A stretch of 63,559 bases of DNA from an uncultured Allobosea sp. (GTDB taxonomy: Bacteria > Pseudomonadota > Alphaproteobacteria > Rhizobiales > Beijerinckiaceae). Shown here in pieces: positions 53,431-63,298 of the stretch (the stretch's first letter is position 1; each line of letters opens with the position of its first letter). The notes under the pieces are model-generated. The model was not told the DNA's origin. It searched no databases and worked only from the letters and a program-made list of their open reading frames with translations. Both the position numbers and the translations under genes were made by a program. The stretch lies in NCBI RefSeq assembly GCF_945957345.1, contig NZ_CAMFKW010000034.1, positions 1 through 63,559 on the forward strand, given 5' to 3'.

Positions 53431-55086
53431 ATGAAGAAGGGTTCCGATCTTCTGGTCGAGGCGCTGGAGAACGAGGGCGTCGATCGCGTCTTCGGCGTTC
53501 CCGGCGAGGAAAATCTCGACGTCGTCGAATCCCTGCGCAAATCCAAGATCGAGCTGGTGCTGACGCGGCACGAGCAGGCCGCCGCCTTCATGGCCGCGAC
53601 GCATGGGCGCCTCACCGGTCGCCCCGGCGTCTGCATCGCGACGCTCGGGCCGGGCGCGCTGAATTTCTCGACCGGCGCGGCCTATGCCCATCTCGGCGCG
53701 ATGCCGATGATCCTGCTGACCGGGCAGAAGGCGATCATGACCGCCAAGCAGGCGCGTTTCCAGATCGTCGACGTCGTCGCCTCGATGCGCCCGCTGACCA
53801 AGATGACGCGCCAGATCGTCAGCCCCGGCAGCATCCCCTCCGTGGTGCGCGATGCCTTCCGCGTCGCGATGGAGGAGCGGCCGGGCCCGGTTCATCTCGA
53901 ACTGCCCGAGGATATCGCGGCGGAAGAAATCGAGGACATCCCGCTGATCCCGGTCCATCCGCTCGACCGGCCGATCGCGCCTGCAGCCTCGCTCGACCGG
54001 GCAGCCGCGATGATCCTCGCCGCCAAGCGGCCGCTGGTGATGATCGGCGCCGCCGGCAACCGGCCGCGCCTGGTCGAGCCGCTCTCGGCCGCCGTGCGCC
54101 GCATCGGCCTGCCATTCTTCAACACGCAGATGGGCAAGGGCGCCGTCACCGGCGGCTCAAACCTCTATCTCGGCACGGCTGCGCTCTCCGAGGGCGACTA
54201 TGTCCATGAAGCCGTCGCCGCCGCCGACCTGATCATCGCGGTCGGCCACGACACGATCGAGAAGCCGCCCTTCCTGATGCGCAATGCCGGCGGGCCGAAG
54301 GTGATCCATCTCGGCTTCCAATCGGCCAATGTCGAGCAGGTCTATCACCCCGACGCCGAGGTGATCGGCGATATCGGCTTCGCCATGACGGGGCTCGCGG
54401 ACCGGCTGGAAGGCAAGCTGCCCGAGCAGAAGCAGATGCTGGAGCTGCGCCAGAAGATCCTGGCGAAGATCAATGCCCGCGCCGAGGAGGACCGCTTCCC
54501 GGTGACACCGCAGCGGCTCGTCCATGACGTGCGCGCGGTGATGCCGGAAGACGGCATGGTCTGCCTGGACAACGGCATGTACAAGATCTGGTTCGCGCGG
54601 AACTACCGCACCCATGTCGCCAATACGCTGCTGCTCGACAATGCGCTGGCGACGATGGGCGCGGGGCTCCCTTCCGCGATGATGGCGGCGATTCTGCATC
54701 CGAAGCGGCGCGTCATGGCCGTCTGCGGCGATGGCGGCTTCATGATGAACTCGCAGGAGATGGAGACGGCGGTCCGGCTCGGGCTCAATCTCGTCGTGCT
54801 CGTCCTCAACGACGGCGCCTATGGCATGATCCGCTGGAAGCAGGCCGTCGACCAGTTCCCGGATTACGGCATGACCTTCGGCAATCCCGATTTCGTCGCC
54901 TATGCCAAGGCCTATGGCGCCAAGGGCTCGCGCGTGACCTCGGCCGAGGCGCTGGTGCCGACGCTGGAAGCGGCGTTCAAGGGCGGCGGCGTCCATCTCG
55001 TCGATTGCCCGATCGACTATTCCGAGAACACCCGCGTCCTCGTCGAGGAACTCCGGAACAAGGTGCCGGACGTCGATCTCGCCTGA
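53431..55086 (+). CDS. Acetolactate synthase large subunit-like ThDP enzyme
   Basis: 551 residues. Catalytic Glu in TRHEQAAAFMAATHGR, FAD/ThDP enzyme core, and the ThDP-Mg motif VCGDGGFMMNSQEMETAVRL with LVVLVLNDGAYGMIRWKQ. LDNGMYKIWFARNY resembles catabolic AlsS more than biosynthetic IlvB. No regulatory small subunit follows; instead an aldehyde dehydrogenase gene starts 34 nt later. The product may be acetolactate or another decarboxylation/ligation product. Confidence 0.85.
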   Translation: MKKGSDLLVEALENEGVDRVFGVPGEENLDVVESLRKSKIELVLTRHEQAAAFMAATHGRLTGRPGVCIATLGPGALNFSTGAAYAHLGAMPMILLTGQKAIMTAKQARFQIVDVVASMRPLTKMTRQIVSPGSIPSVVRDAFRVAMEERPGPVHLELPEDIAAEEIEDIPLIPVHPLDRPIAPAASLDRAAAMILAAKRPLVMIGAAGNRPRLVEPLSAAVRRIGLPFFNTQMGKGAVTGGSNLYLGTAALSEGDYVHEAVAAADLIIAVGHDTIEKPPFLMRNAGGPKVIHLGFQSANVEQVYHPDAEVIGDIGFAMTGLADRLEGKLPEQKQMLELRQKILAKINARAEEDRFPVTPQRLVHDVRAVMPEDGMVCLDNGMYKIWFARNYRTHVANTLLLDNALATMGAGLPSAMMAAILHPKRRVMAVCGDGGFMMNSQEMETAVRLGLNLVVLVLNDGAYGMIRWKQAVDQFPDYGMTFGNPDFVAYAKAYGAKGSRVTSAEALVPTLEAAFKGGGVHLVDCPIDYSENTRVLVEELRNKVPDVDLA

Positions 55087-55120
55087 TCCCCGGCACGCCA
55101 GCGAATTCAAGGAGACGACC

Positions 55121-56503
55121 ATGCTCACGGTTGTTCAAGCCTATGACCGCGCGCCCATCGCCGAGATCGAGACCGATGACGCGGCCGCGCTCGAACGCAA
55201 GCTCCAGGCGGCGCAGGCCGCCTTCAAGGATCGCGACAACTGGCTGAAGCCGCATCAGCGCATCGCGATCCTGCGCAAGCTTGCCGGCCTTCTCGAAGCC
55301 AGGCGCGACCATTTCGCCATGCAGATCGCGCGCGAGGGCGGCAAGCCGTTGCCCGACGCGATCGTCGAGGCGAACCGGGCGGTCGACGGCGTCTACAACG
55401 CGGCCGAGGAGCTCAGGAACTTCGCCGGGCGTGAGATCCCCATGGGGCTTTCGGCCGCGGCCGCCGATCGCTGGGCCTTCACCACCAAGGAGCCGATCGG
55501 CATCGTCGCGGCGATCTCGGCCTTCAACCATCCGCTCAACCTGATCGTGCATCAGGTCGCGCCGGCGATCGCGGTCGGCTGCCCGGTCATCGTCAAGCCT
55601 GCCGGCACGACGCCGCTCTCCTGCATCGACTTCGTCAAACTGGTGCACGAGGCCGGGTTGCCGGAAGCCTGGTGCCAGACCTTCGTTCCGCTGGAGACGG
55701 CGCTGGCGGAGAAATTCGCCACCGACCCGCGCATCGCCTTCCTCAGCTTCATCGGCTCGGCCAAGGTCGGCTGGTACCTGCACTCCAAGCTCGCCCATGG
55801 CGCCCGCTCGGCGCTGGAGCATGGCGGCGTCGCACCCGCGATCGTGGACAGGAGCGCCGATCTCGACGCAATCATCGAGCCGATCGTGAAGGGCGGCTAC
55901 TACCATGCCGGCCAGGTCTGCGTGTCGACGCAGCGGATCTATGTCCATGACGCGATCATCAACGACTTCACCGAGCGGCTCGTTCCCCGGGTGAAGAAAT
56001 TGCGCACCGGCGACCCCACGCTGAAGGACACCGAGGTCGGCCCCCTGATCGTTCCCAAGGAGGCCGACCGCGTCGCCTCCTGGATCGACGAGGCGGTGAA
56101 GGGCGGCGCAAAACTCGCGACCGGCGGCAGGCGCCTGTCCGAGACGACGCTGGAACCGACCGTGCTGATCGATCCCGATCCGGAAGCCCGCATCTCCAGC
56201 GAGGAAGTGTTCGGCCCGGTCGTCGCGATCTACCGCTACAGCAAGCTCGACGACGCTATCGCACGGGCGAATTCACTCCCCGTCGCCTTCCAGGCCAGCA
56301 TTTTCGCGCAGGATATCGATGTCGCGATGCGGGCAGCGAACCGACTCGATGCCTCCGCCGTGATGGTCAACGACCCCACGACCTTCCGCACCGACTGGAT
56401 GCCCTTCGCCGGCCGGCGCGTCTCGGGCTACGGCACCGGGGGCATCCCCTACACGATGCATGACATGACGCAGGAGAAGATGATCCTGCTCAAGCGCCGC
56501 TGA
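55121..56503 (+). CDS. Aldehyde dehydrogenase family protein
   Basis: 460 residues. The NAD site (ISAFNHPLNLIVHQVAPAIA; FIGSAKVGWYLHSK), catalytic Glu in ALEHGGVAPAIV and catalytic Cys in YHAGQVCVSTQRIYVH are intact. The HG after Glu replaces the usual LGG. It is nearest to the phosphonoacetaldehyde/sulfoacetaldehyde or succinate-semialdehyde group. Paired with the ThDP enzyme upstream, it probably oxidises an aldehyde formed or consumed by it. Confidence 0.9.
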   Translation: MLTVVQAYDRAPIAEIETDDAAALERKLQAAQAAFKDRDNWLKPHQRIAILRKLAGLLEARRDHFAMQIAREGGKPLPDAIVEANRAVDGVYNAAEELRNFAGREIPMGLSAAAADRWAFTTKEPIGIVAAISAFNHPLNLIVHQVAPAIAVGCPVIVKPAGTTPLSCIDFVKLVHEAGLPEAWCQTFVPLETALAEKFATDPRIAFLSFIGSAKVGWYLHSKLAHGARSALEHGGVAPAIVDRSADLDAIIEPIVKGGYYHAGQVCVSTQRIYVHDAIINDFTERLVPRVKKLRTGDPTLKDTEVGPLIVPKEADRVASWIDEAVKGGAKLATGGRRLSETTLEPTVLIDPDPEARISSEEVFGPVVAIYRYSKLDDAIARANSLPVAFQASIFAQDIDVAMRAANRLDASAVMVNDPTTFRTDWMPFAGRRVSGYGTGGIPYTMHDMTQEKMILLKRR

Positions 56504-56625
56504 AGGCGCGTGCGGCGGAGCCGTGACGCTTCGCCGCGCTCCTTCGCCGGTCTATCGATTGTGACAGCTTGCAAGCAAATGACCCCGGCAACCGAGCTTT
56601 ACGCAAGTATCCGCCACGAAATCAA

Positions 56626-56648
56626 TAGTTTACGATCATTCTAAACTA
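56626..56648. promoter_or_regulatory. Irr-box-like (ICE) palindrome upstream of the efe operon
   Basis: TAGTTTACGATCATTCTAAACTA: arms TAGTTTA/TAAACTA. Its inner 17 nt (56629-56645) match the Irr iron control element TTTAGAA-N3-TTCTAAA with a perfect right half and two changes in the left half. It lies about 100 nt before the efeU start in AT-rich DNA, the right place for iron-dependent repression. Confidence 0.65.
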
Positions 56649-56745
56649 TCACGTTCTGATTGACCCCTGCTCTTCGACTGCCTAGGCACGGACTATCTGC
56701 GCCGCGAATAGCCTGATCGCGACGCGCAACCGCGCCGGGTTCGCC

Positions 56746-58575
56746 GTGATCGTACCGTTTCTCATCATGCTCCGCGAGGGGATCGAGGCCGCGCTGATCG
56801 TCGGCATCGTCGCGAGCTATCTGGTGAGGAGCGGGCGGCGCGAATGGCTGCCAGCGCTCTGGATCGGGGTCGGCCTCGCCTGTGCCGTCAGCCTCGCGGC
56901 GGGCGCCCTACTCGACATCCTCATCGGCGAGTTGCCCCAGCGCGGTCAGGAACTGTTCGAGGCGGTCATCGGCCTGATCGCGGCGGCGATGCTGACCTCG
57001 ATGGTGTTCTGGATGCGCAAGGCGGCGCGCTCGATCAAGGGCGAATTGCAGGCCGGTGTCGACGCGGCGCTGGCGGGGTCGCATCAGGGACTCGCGCTGG
57101 TCGGGCTTGCCTTCCTGGCCGTGGTCCGCGAAGGACTGGAATCCGTCTTCTTCCTGCTCGCGATCGTCCAGCAGAGCAGCGGCTGGGCTCCGGCCATCGG
57201 AGCGGGGCTTGGCATCGGATTGGCGGCCGTCATCGGCTACGCCATCTACGCGCTCGGCGTGAAACTCAACCTGCGCAGCTTCTTCCGCTGGACCGGCATC
57301 CTGATCCTGTTCGTCGCGGCCGGGCTCGTTGCGAATGCGGTGCGCTCGCTCCATGAAGCCGGGCTCTGGAACCATCTCCAGCAGGGCGTCTACGATCTTG
57401 GGACGGTGCTGCCGGCCGATGGCGCACTCGGCGCGGTCCTCTCCGGTTTCTTCGGCTATCAGGAGCGGGCGGTGCTGGGCGAGGTCATCGCCTATCTCGC
57501 CTTCCTCGTCCCGATGCTCGCGCTGTTCCTCCTTGGCGGCCGCGAGGGACAGGCCGTAGCGGCGCCTCGCCTCGAAACGCGGCACTCGCCACGCCTGAAG
57601 CTCGCCGGCATCGCGACGCTGCTGCTGGTCTGCGGCGGCATCGGCGCCTTCGTCTATGCGGCCGGCACCGGTGGTCGGCGAACGGCCGAGGCTGCAACCA
57701 GCGATATCGCCATCGCGATCACCGACCGGACCTGCCAGCCGGCGGTGCTGACGATCCCCGCCGGCAAGGCCAGCTTCGTCGTGACCAATCGCGGCGAGCG
57801 CGTGCTGGAATGGGAAATCCTCGACGGCGTCATGGTGCTGGATGAGCGCGAGAACATCGCGCCCGGCCAGTCGCGGCGGCTGACGACGCGGCTCCATCCC
57901 GGCGAATATGCCATCACCTGCGGCCTGCTCAGCGCCCCGCGCGGCCGTCTGATCGTGCAGGCCTCGACCACGCAGCCGCGCCCGGCCCTGACGCTGATGG
58001 ACATGGTCGGCCCGGCCGCCGAGTATCGTGCCATCCTCAGTGAACGCGCGGCCGCGCTCGGGCGAGCTATCGATGCCCTCGAACAGGCGCAGGGTGTGGG
58101 CGACGCGCAGGCTCCAGAGAAGGCGCGTCGCGACGTCGTTGCCCTCCTTTCCAGCCTACGCGCCGCCACGGCCGGCGATGTTGAACTCGAAGCCCTGTTC
58201 GGCAAGCTACGAATGGCCCTCGCCGCTGATACGAGCGCCGGGTCTGATCTCAAGCCGGTAACCGAGGCCTTCCGCGCCGGGCTCAGCCAACGGACCATCC
58301 TCCCCGACACGATGCTGGCCGGTGCGATCAGCCTCCTGTCGCCTCCTGACAACGAGGGCGCTTCGCCCGAGGCGCTCGCCGCCGTGCGCGACATCGCAAA
58401 GCTGCTGCTGCCGTTGACGATGCGCGTTGATCCCGCGCTGGCGGGGCGCGTCCGGGCAGATCTCGTGGCCCTGCCCGGCGATGCCAAGCCCGGCGGCGCG
58501 CGACGCGCGCTGGCCGAGGACCTCTCGGCCATGCGCAAGGCGCTCGCTTTGCCCGAAGCGGAGCGTAGATCATGA
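56746..58575 (+). CDS. efeU: EfeU iron permease (FTR1 family) fused to an EfeO-type cupredoxin domain
   Basis: 609 residues from GTG 56746. Residues 1 to about 268 are the FTR1 permease with both iron-binding REGxE motifs (REGIE 10-14, REGLE 128-132). A further membrane helix lies at about 285-307. Residues about 322-405 are a cupredoxin like the N-terminal domain of E. coli EfeO (LEWEILDGVMVLDERENIAP; HPGEYAITCGLL). Residues about 415-609 are helical and lack the HxxE of the M75 domain. In the usual system the cupredoxin belongs to EfeO. Start of the operon efeU-efeB-efeO. Confidence 0.93.
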   Translation: MIVPFLIMLREGIEAALIVGIVASYLVRSGRREWLPALWIGVGLACAVSLAAGALLDILIGELPQRGQELFEAVIGLIAAAMLTSMVFWMRKAARSIKGELQAGVDAALAGSHQGLALVGLAFLAVVREGLESVFFLLAIVQQSSGWAPAIGAGLGIGLAAVIGYAIYALGVKLNLRSFFRWTGILILFVAAGLVANAVRSLHEAGLWNHLQQGVYDLGTVLPADGALGAVLSGFFGYQERAVLGEVIAYLAFLVPMLALFLLGGREGQAVAAPRLETRHSPRLKLAGIATLLLVCGGIGAFVYAAGTGGRRTAEAATSDIAIAITDRTCQPAVLTIPAGKASFVVTNRGERVLEWEILDGVMVLDERENIAPGQSRRLTTRLHPGEYAITCGLLSAPRGRLIVQASTTQPRPALTLMDMVGPAAEYRAILSERAAALGRAIDALEQAQGVGDAQAPEKARRDVVALLSSLRAATAGDVELEALFGKLRMALAADTSAGSDLKPVTEAFRAGLSQRTILPDTMLAGAISLLSPPDNEGASPEALAAVRDIAKLLLPLTMRVDPALAGRVRADLVALPGDAKPGGARRALAEDLSAMRKALALPEAERRS

Positions 58576-59891
58576 CCGGACCGGACAAACGCTTCTCCCC
58601 TTCACGGCGTTCGCTCCTGACCGGCGGTGCGGCAGCCCTCGGCGGAGCCTCGCTGGCGCAGGCGGCGAGCGAGCCGATCCGGAACCCGGCCGCGGCGCCC
58701 GAAAGCGACGCCACCGCCCAGCACCAGCCTTTCCACGGCCTCCATCAACCCGGCATCGTCACGCCGCGCCCGGCCACGGGAATGGTCGCCGCCTTCGACG
58801 TCGCCGCGACCTCGCTCGACGAGCTCGAACGGCTCTTCCGCCTGCTCAGCGAGCGCATCGCCTTCCTGATGCAGGGCGGGCCGGCACCCACCGCCGATCC
58901 CGGCTTCCCGCCGCCGGACAGCGGCATCCTCGGCCCCGTCATCGCGCCGGACAATCTCACCGTCACCGTCGCGCTCGGCGCCTCGCTCTTCGACGAGCGT
59001 TTCGGGCTCGGGCCGCTCAAGCCGAAACACCTCCAGCGGATGAAGCGCTTCCGCAACGACGCGCTCGACGGCGCGCTCTGCCATGGCGACCTGCTGCTGC
59101 AGTTCTGCGCCAATACCGCCGACACCAATATCCACGCACTGCGCGACATCCTGAAGAACGCGCCCGATCTGCTCGTGCTGCGCTGGAAGCAGGAGGGCAC
59201 GGTGCCCGTGCTCAAGCCCAGGCAGGGCGAGCCGGAGGAGAGCGCCCGCAACCTGCTCGGCTTCCGCGACGGCACCGCCAATCCCGATGCCGCCGACACC
59301 GCGCTGATGGACCATCTCCTCTGGGTGCAATCGGGTTCCGGCGAACCGGACTGGGCCGCGCATGGCAGCTATCAGGTGGTCCGCATCATCCGGAACTTCG
59401 TCGAGCGCTGGGACCGCACGCCCCTCAGTGAGCAGGAGGCGATCATGGGCCGCGAGAAGGCGAGCGGCGCGCCCTTCGGCGGCAGGCGCGAATATGACGA
59501 GCCCGCCTATGCCGACGATCCCGAAGGCAAGCGCACCAGGCTCGACGCCCATATCCGGCTCGCCAATCCGCGCCGGCCAGAGACGGAAGCCAGCCGGATG
59601 CTGCGCCGCCCGTTCAACTACTCCAACGGCGTCACCCGCGCCGGGCAGCTCGACATGGGCCTGCTCTTCATCTGCTTCCAGCAGGACCTCGAACGCAGTT
59701 TCATCGCCGTGCAGAAGCGCCTCGATGGCGAGCCGCTGGAGGAATACATCAAGCCCGTCGGCGGCGGCTATTTCTTCGCCCTGCCCGGCGTGCCCGATCC
59801 CGGCAGCCATCTCGGCGCCGGCCTGATCCGGGCGGCGCGCGGTATCGCTCCCGCCGCAAACCCGACTTCCCCCCGCAAGACAGGAGACTGA
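58572..59891 (+). CDS. efeB: EfeB, Tat-exported Dyp-type heme peroxidase
   Basis: 439 residues, overlapping efeU by 4 nt. Twin-arginine signal [19 protein letters not shown] (residues 11-29), Dyp motif GFRDG (residues 230-234) with the heme-proximal His later in the domain, and the late segment [20 protein letters not shown]. It works in the periplasm, either extracting iron from heme or oxidising Fe2+ for EfeU. Confidence 0.95.
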   Translation: MTGPDKRFSPSRRSLLTGGAAALGGASLAQAASEPIRNPAAAPESDATAQHQPFHGLHQPGIVTPRPATGMVAAFDVAATSLDELERLFRLLSERIAFLMQGGPAPTADPGFPPPDSGILGPVIAPDNLTVTVALGASLFDERFGLGPLKPKHLQRMKRFRNDALDGALCHGDLLLQFCANTADTNIHALRDILKNAPDLLVLRWKQEGTVPVLKPRQGEPEESARNLLGFRDGTANPDAADTALMDHLLWVQSGSGEPDWAAHGSYQVVRIIRNFVERWDRTPLSEQEAIMGREKASGAPFGGRREYDEPAYADDPEGKRTRLDAHIRLANPRRPETEASRMLRRPFNYSNGVTRAGQLDMGLLFICFQQDLERSFIAVQKRLDGEPLEEYIKPVGGGYFFALPGVPDPGSHLGAGLIRAARGIAPAANPTSPRKTGD

Positions 59892-59892
59892 T

Positions 59893-60717
59893 ATGCGCTT
59901 GCGTTTCGCAGGGCTGGCTGGTGCCAGCCTGATCGCCGTGATGACCGCCGGATCGGCATGGGCCGCCTCGCCGCTCGACCTCGTGGCGCCGGTCGCCGAC
60001 TACAAGCTCTACGTTTCCGCAGGCGTCGACCAGCTGGTGAAAGACACCAAGGCCTTCACCGACGCGGTCAAAGCCGGCGACCTCGCCAAGGCGAAGGCGC
60101 TCTACGCGCCGACCCGCGTCTCCTACGAGAAGATCGAGCCGGTCGCCGAGCTGTTCAGCGATCTCGACGGCAAGATCGACTCGCGCGCCGACGACCATGA
60201 GAAGAAGGAGGCCGACCCGGAATTCACCGGCTTCCACCGCATCGAATACGGGCTCTTCGCGAAGAACAGCACCGAGGGGCTTACCTCCTTCGCCGATGGG
60301 CTGCTCGCCGACGTCACCGAATTGCAGGGCCGCATCAAGGGCCTGACGGTTCCGCCGGACAAGATGGTCGGCGGCGCTGCGGCGCTGATCGAGGAGGTCG
60401 CGGCGACCAAGATCTCCGGCGAGGAAGACCGCTACAGCCATACCGATCTCTGGGACTTCCAGGCCAATGTCGACGGCGCCAAGAAGATCGTCGACCTGCT
60501 GCGCCCGCTCGTCGTCAAGGAAGACAAGGCGCTGGACGGCAAGATCGACGCCAATTTCGAAACCGTCGACAAGACGCTGGCCAAGTACAAGCTCAAAGAC
60601 GGCGGCTTCGAGACCTATGACAAGCTGAGCGAAGCCGACCGCAAGGCGCTTGCCGCGATGATCACGACGCTGGCGGAAGACCTTTCCAAGCTGCGCGGCG
60701 TGCTCGGCCTCGGCTGA
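59893..60717 (+). CDS. efeO: EfeO/EfeM imelysin (M75) family protein, without cupredoxin domain
   Basis: 274 residues with a signal peptide (cleavage near SAWA at residue 24), then the M75 domain only: [20 protein letters not shown] and the HxxE motif [10 protein letters not shown] (residues 115-118). E. coli EfeO has about 375 residues because a cupredoxin precedes this domain; here that domain is on EfeU. It starts one nucleotide after the efeB stop. Periplasmic iron capture is the expected role. Confidence 0.92.
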   Translation: MRLRFAGLAGASLIAVMTAGSAWAASPLDLVAPVADYKLYVSAGVDQLVKDTKAFTDAVKAGDLAKAKALYAPTRVSYEKIEPVAELFSDLDGKIDSRADDHEKKEADPEFTGFHRIEYGLFAKNSTEGLTSFADGLLADVTELQGRIKGLTVPPDKMVGGAAALIEEVAATKISGEEDRYSHTDLWDFQANVDGAKKIVDLLRPLVVKEDKALDGKIDANFETVDKTLAKYKLKDGGFETYDKLSEADRKALAAMITTLAEDLSKLRGVLGLG

Positions 60718-60757
60718 CATCAACCGGTTACGCGAGCGCGCCACTCGACAGGGGGGA

Positions 60758-60785
60758 GCCGATGCGCCATGGACGGCGCATCGGC
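60758..60785. terminator. Stem-loop after the efe operon
   Basis: GCCGATGCGCC / GGCGCATCGGC, an 11-bp perfect stem with a six-base loop, 40 nt after the efeO stop and 40 nt before the arginase start. It lacks a T run, so a terminator role is plausible but not certain. Confidence 0.5.
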
Positions 60786-60824
60786 GCATGACGCCCATCG
60801 AAATCCCATGAACGGATCGCCAGC

Positions 60825-61805
60825 ATGACCGCCTCCAGCACGAACGCTCCCGCTTCCCAGGGCCGCATCGCCCTGCTGGGTTGCCCGATCGAGGTCGGCG
60901 CTTCGCGCCGCGGCGCGCTGATGGGCCCGGCCGGCCTGCGCACGGCCGGCCTCGTCAGCGTGCTGGAAAACCTCGGCTATACGGTCAGCGACCACGGCGA
61001 CATCCTGCCGCGCGACCTGATCCCCGTCGACGGCCCGGCCCCGGCCAATGCCCGGTTCTACAACGAGATCGCCGCCTGGATGCGCGCGCTCAGCGCCCGC
61101 GCGTATGAGATCGCCCGCTCCGGCGACACGCCGATCTTCCTCGGCGGCGACCACAGCCTGTCGATGGGCTCGGTCAACGGCGTCGCCCGCTACTGGCAGG
61201 AGCAGGGGCGCAAGCTCTTCGTGCTCTGGCTCGACGCGCACGCTGATTTCAACATGCCGGCGATCTCGCCTTCCGGGAACATGCACGGCATGTCGTCGGC
61301 CTTTCTCTGTGGCGAGGCCGGGCTCGACGACCTTCTGGGCAGCGAGCCGCGCGCCTCGATCTCGCCGGCGCAGCTCAGCCTGTTCGGCATCCGCTCGGTC
61401 GATCCGCTGGAGAAGGCGGCTGTGAAGGCGCGCGGCGTCGACGTAGCCGACATGCGCGCCATCGACGAACACGGCGTCGGCGTGCTGATCCGCCAGGTCA
61501 TCGAGAAGGTGCGCGCCGCCAATGGCGTGCTGCACGTCTCCTTCGACGTCGATTTCATCGACCCGCCGCTAGCGCCGGGCGTCGGCACCACGGTGCCGGG
61601 CGGCGCGACCTATCGCGAGGCGCATCTGGTGATGGAGCTGCTGCACGATTCCGGGCTGGTGCGCTCGATGGATATCGTCGAGCTCAACCCCTTCCTCGAC
61701 GATCGCGGCCAGACGGCCCGTCTCGCGGTCGAGCTCGCCGGCAGCCTGTTCGGCCAGCAGATCACCGACCGGCAGACGCCGTCGAACGCGATCGGCGCCG
61801 CCTGA
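60825..61805 (+). CDS. rocF: Arginase
   Basis: 326 residues. Manganese ligands are in GGDHS (residues 107-111), DAHADFN (137-143) and SFDVDFIDP, all intact. Hydrolyses arginine to ornithine and urea. The N-terminus GRIALLGCPIEVGASRRGAL is typical of bacterial arginases. It lies behind the efe operon but is separated from it by a stem-loop and probably has its own promoter. Confidence 0.92.
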   Translation: MTASSTNAPASQGRIALLGCPIEVGASRRGALMGPAGLRTAGLVSVLENLGYTVSDHGDILPRDLIPVDGPAPANARFYNEIAAWMRALSARAYEIARSGDTPIFLGGDHSLSMGSVNGVARYWQEQGRKLFVLWLDAHADFNMPAISPSGNMHGMSSAFLCGEAGLDDLLGSEPRASISPAQLSLFGIRSVDPLEKAAVKARGVDVADMRAIDEHGVGVLIRQVIEKVRAANGVLHVSFDVDFIDPPLAPGVGTTVPGGATYREAHLVMELLHDSGLVRSMDIVELNPFLDDRGQTARLAVELAGSLFGQQITDRQTPSNAIGAA

Positions 61806-61854
61806 GCGGCGCTTTAGCGGCAGCCGGCCTTTCACTCTTGCCCAGGATGGGCTG

Positions 61855-61880
61855 TTCCATCGGCCCAACGGCCGGTGGAA
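61855..61880. terminator. Stem-loop between the convergent arginase and desulfhydrase genes
   Basis: TTCCATCGGCC, loop CAAC, GGCCGGTGGAA: 11 pairs including one G-T. It sits in the 85-bp gap between two convergent genes and may end transcription from both sides. No T run on either strand. Confidence 0.5.
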
Positions 61881-61890
61881 CGTGGTGTCG

Positions 61891-62904
61891 TCAGCTCACC
61901 GTCTGGAATTGCTCGCGCTGCGCGAACAGCGAAGCCGTGCCGCCGGTATGGATGATGCAGGCCGGCTCATCGGCCGGAATGCCCCCGTTCGCGACCAGGT
62001 CAAGGAAACCGGCACAGGTCTTCGCCGTGTAGACATGCTCGACCAGGATACCCTCGGTGCGGGCGAAGGCGACGATCGCGGCTTCCGATTCCGGGGTGGG
62101 CACGCCCCAGCCGCCGCCAAGATGGGCCATATGATAATGCAGCGGTGCCTGCTCCAGACCGCCGACTGAAAACCCCGTCCGCTCGGCTATGCCGTCGTAG
62201 ATCCGGCACAGACGCGCCTCCAGCTCGGCCTGCTCGTATTCCACGCTGACGAGATGGACCTGGAAGGGATAGCCGAGCATGGCATTGCCGAAGATGAAGC
62301 CGGCCTCGGTCGGGCCCATCGAGCCCGCCAGGACAACATGGCGCAGCGGCGCCGCTTCGCGCTGGGACTGCTCGTGCAGTTCGAACGCCGCCAGAACGTA
62401 GCCGAGGGCGCCGAGAACGGCGTCGCCGACGATATAGGGCGTCCGCCCCTGCCGCGTCAGCTCCGCGGCGGCGGCCTTCGTCGCAGCTCCGCGCTCCTCT
62501 TCGCCGACCGCACCGATGAAGCGGGTTTCCGCGCCGAACAAGCGGTTGAGAAAGGAGCGCTCGCGATTCGCGGGGCTCTCCTCGGCATTGTGGACGATCA
62601 GGCAATCCAGCCCCGCCATCGAGGCTGCAGCGGCCGTAAGGCGGCAGAGATTGGAGGTCGCCCCGCCTGCGACGAGAACGATATCGGCGCGCTGCTGCAA
62701 GGCCGCGCCGAGCCAGAATTCGAGGCTGCGCAGCTTGTTGCCGCCGAGCCCGATCTCCATCAGATCGTCGCGCTTCATGAAGAGACCGGAGCGCCCGAGC
62801 TTCCGCTCGAAACCCGAGAGCCGCTGCAACGGCGTCGGCACCTTGACGAGATCATAGCGCGGCTCGCGCAAGATGCTTTTCAAATCCGGCATGGGATCAG
62901 CCAT
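61891..62904 (-). CDS. D-cysteine desulfhydrase/ACC deaminase-like PLP enzyme
   Basis: 337 residues from ATG 62904 (a second ATG four codons on is possible); the frame is open to 63087 without homology. The PLP lysine is K57 in GLGGNKLRSLEFWLGAAL, and LVAGGATSNLCRLTAAAA is the family helix. VGDAVLGALGYVLAAFEL and IIHTGGTASLFAQ follow. The family covers D-cysteine desulfhydrase, ACC deaminase and L-cysteate sulfo-lyase; I cannot choose between them. Confidence 0.85.
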   Translation of the reverse strand: MADPMPDLKSILREPRYDLVKVPTPLQRLSGFERKLGRSGLFMKRDDLMEIGLGGNKLRSLEFWLGAALQQRADIVLVAGGATSNLCRLTAAAASMAGLDCLIVHNAEESPANRERSFLNRLFGAETRFIGAVGEEERGAATKAAAAELTRQGRTPYIVGDAVLGALGYVLAAFELHEQSQREAAPLRHVVLAGSMGPTEAGFIFGNAMLGYPFQVHLVSVEYEQAELEARLCRIYDGIAERTGFSVGGLEQAPLHYHMAHLGGGWGVPTPESEAAIVAFARTEGILVEHVYTAKTCAGFLDLVANGGIPADEPACIIHTGGTASLFAQREQFQTVS

Positions 62905-63010
62905 CCTCCCGATCGCACCCGGTTGGCGCGGGGCGGCGCGATCATGAAGTCCATGCCTGCCTGTCGCGCAGGAAAATTCAAGTCCCGGAGGCAGCCGATC
63001 GAAGGCGTCC

Positions 63011-63289
63011 TTACTTGGAGCCCCGCTTCTTTCGATCATCCTTCGCCGGCTCCGCAGCCGCCTTGGTCGAGCGGCTGATGGTTGCAATCGCCAGCGGCGG
63101 CTTACCCGATTTTTCGGAGATGATTCGATCCTGTTCGGCTATGGCGTCGCGGGCTGGATCGTCTCCGTCGAGACCACCGAGCAGCTCAGTCGGAACACGC
63201 CGATTGGATGTGCGTGAGCCGTCCTCATAGACGACATCGAACATCGTGAACTCGGCATCCAGAGCCTTGGACTTCGTACGCTTGGCCAT
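63011..63289 (-). CDS. Small conserved hypothetical protein
   Basis: 92 residues, very charged, with a lysine-rich start and end (MAKRTKSKALDAEF; AKDDRKKRGSK). A central part reads TMFDVVYEDGSRTSNRRVPT. I do not recognise a characterised family. The composition suggests a small cytoplasmic or nucleic-acid-associated protein. It follows the small frame at 63299-63460 by 9 nt and may be cotranscribed with it. Confidence 0.6.
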   Translation of the reverse strand: MAKRTKSKALDAEFTMFDVVYEDGSRTSNRRVPTELLGGLDGDDPARDAIAEQDRIISEKSGKPPLAIATISRSTKAAAEPAKDDRKKRGSK

Positions 63290-63298
63290 CGCGGTTTC

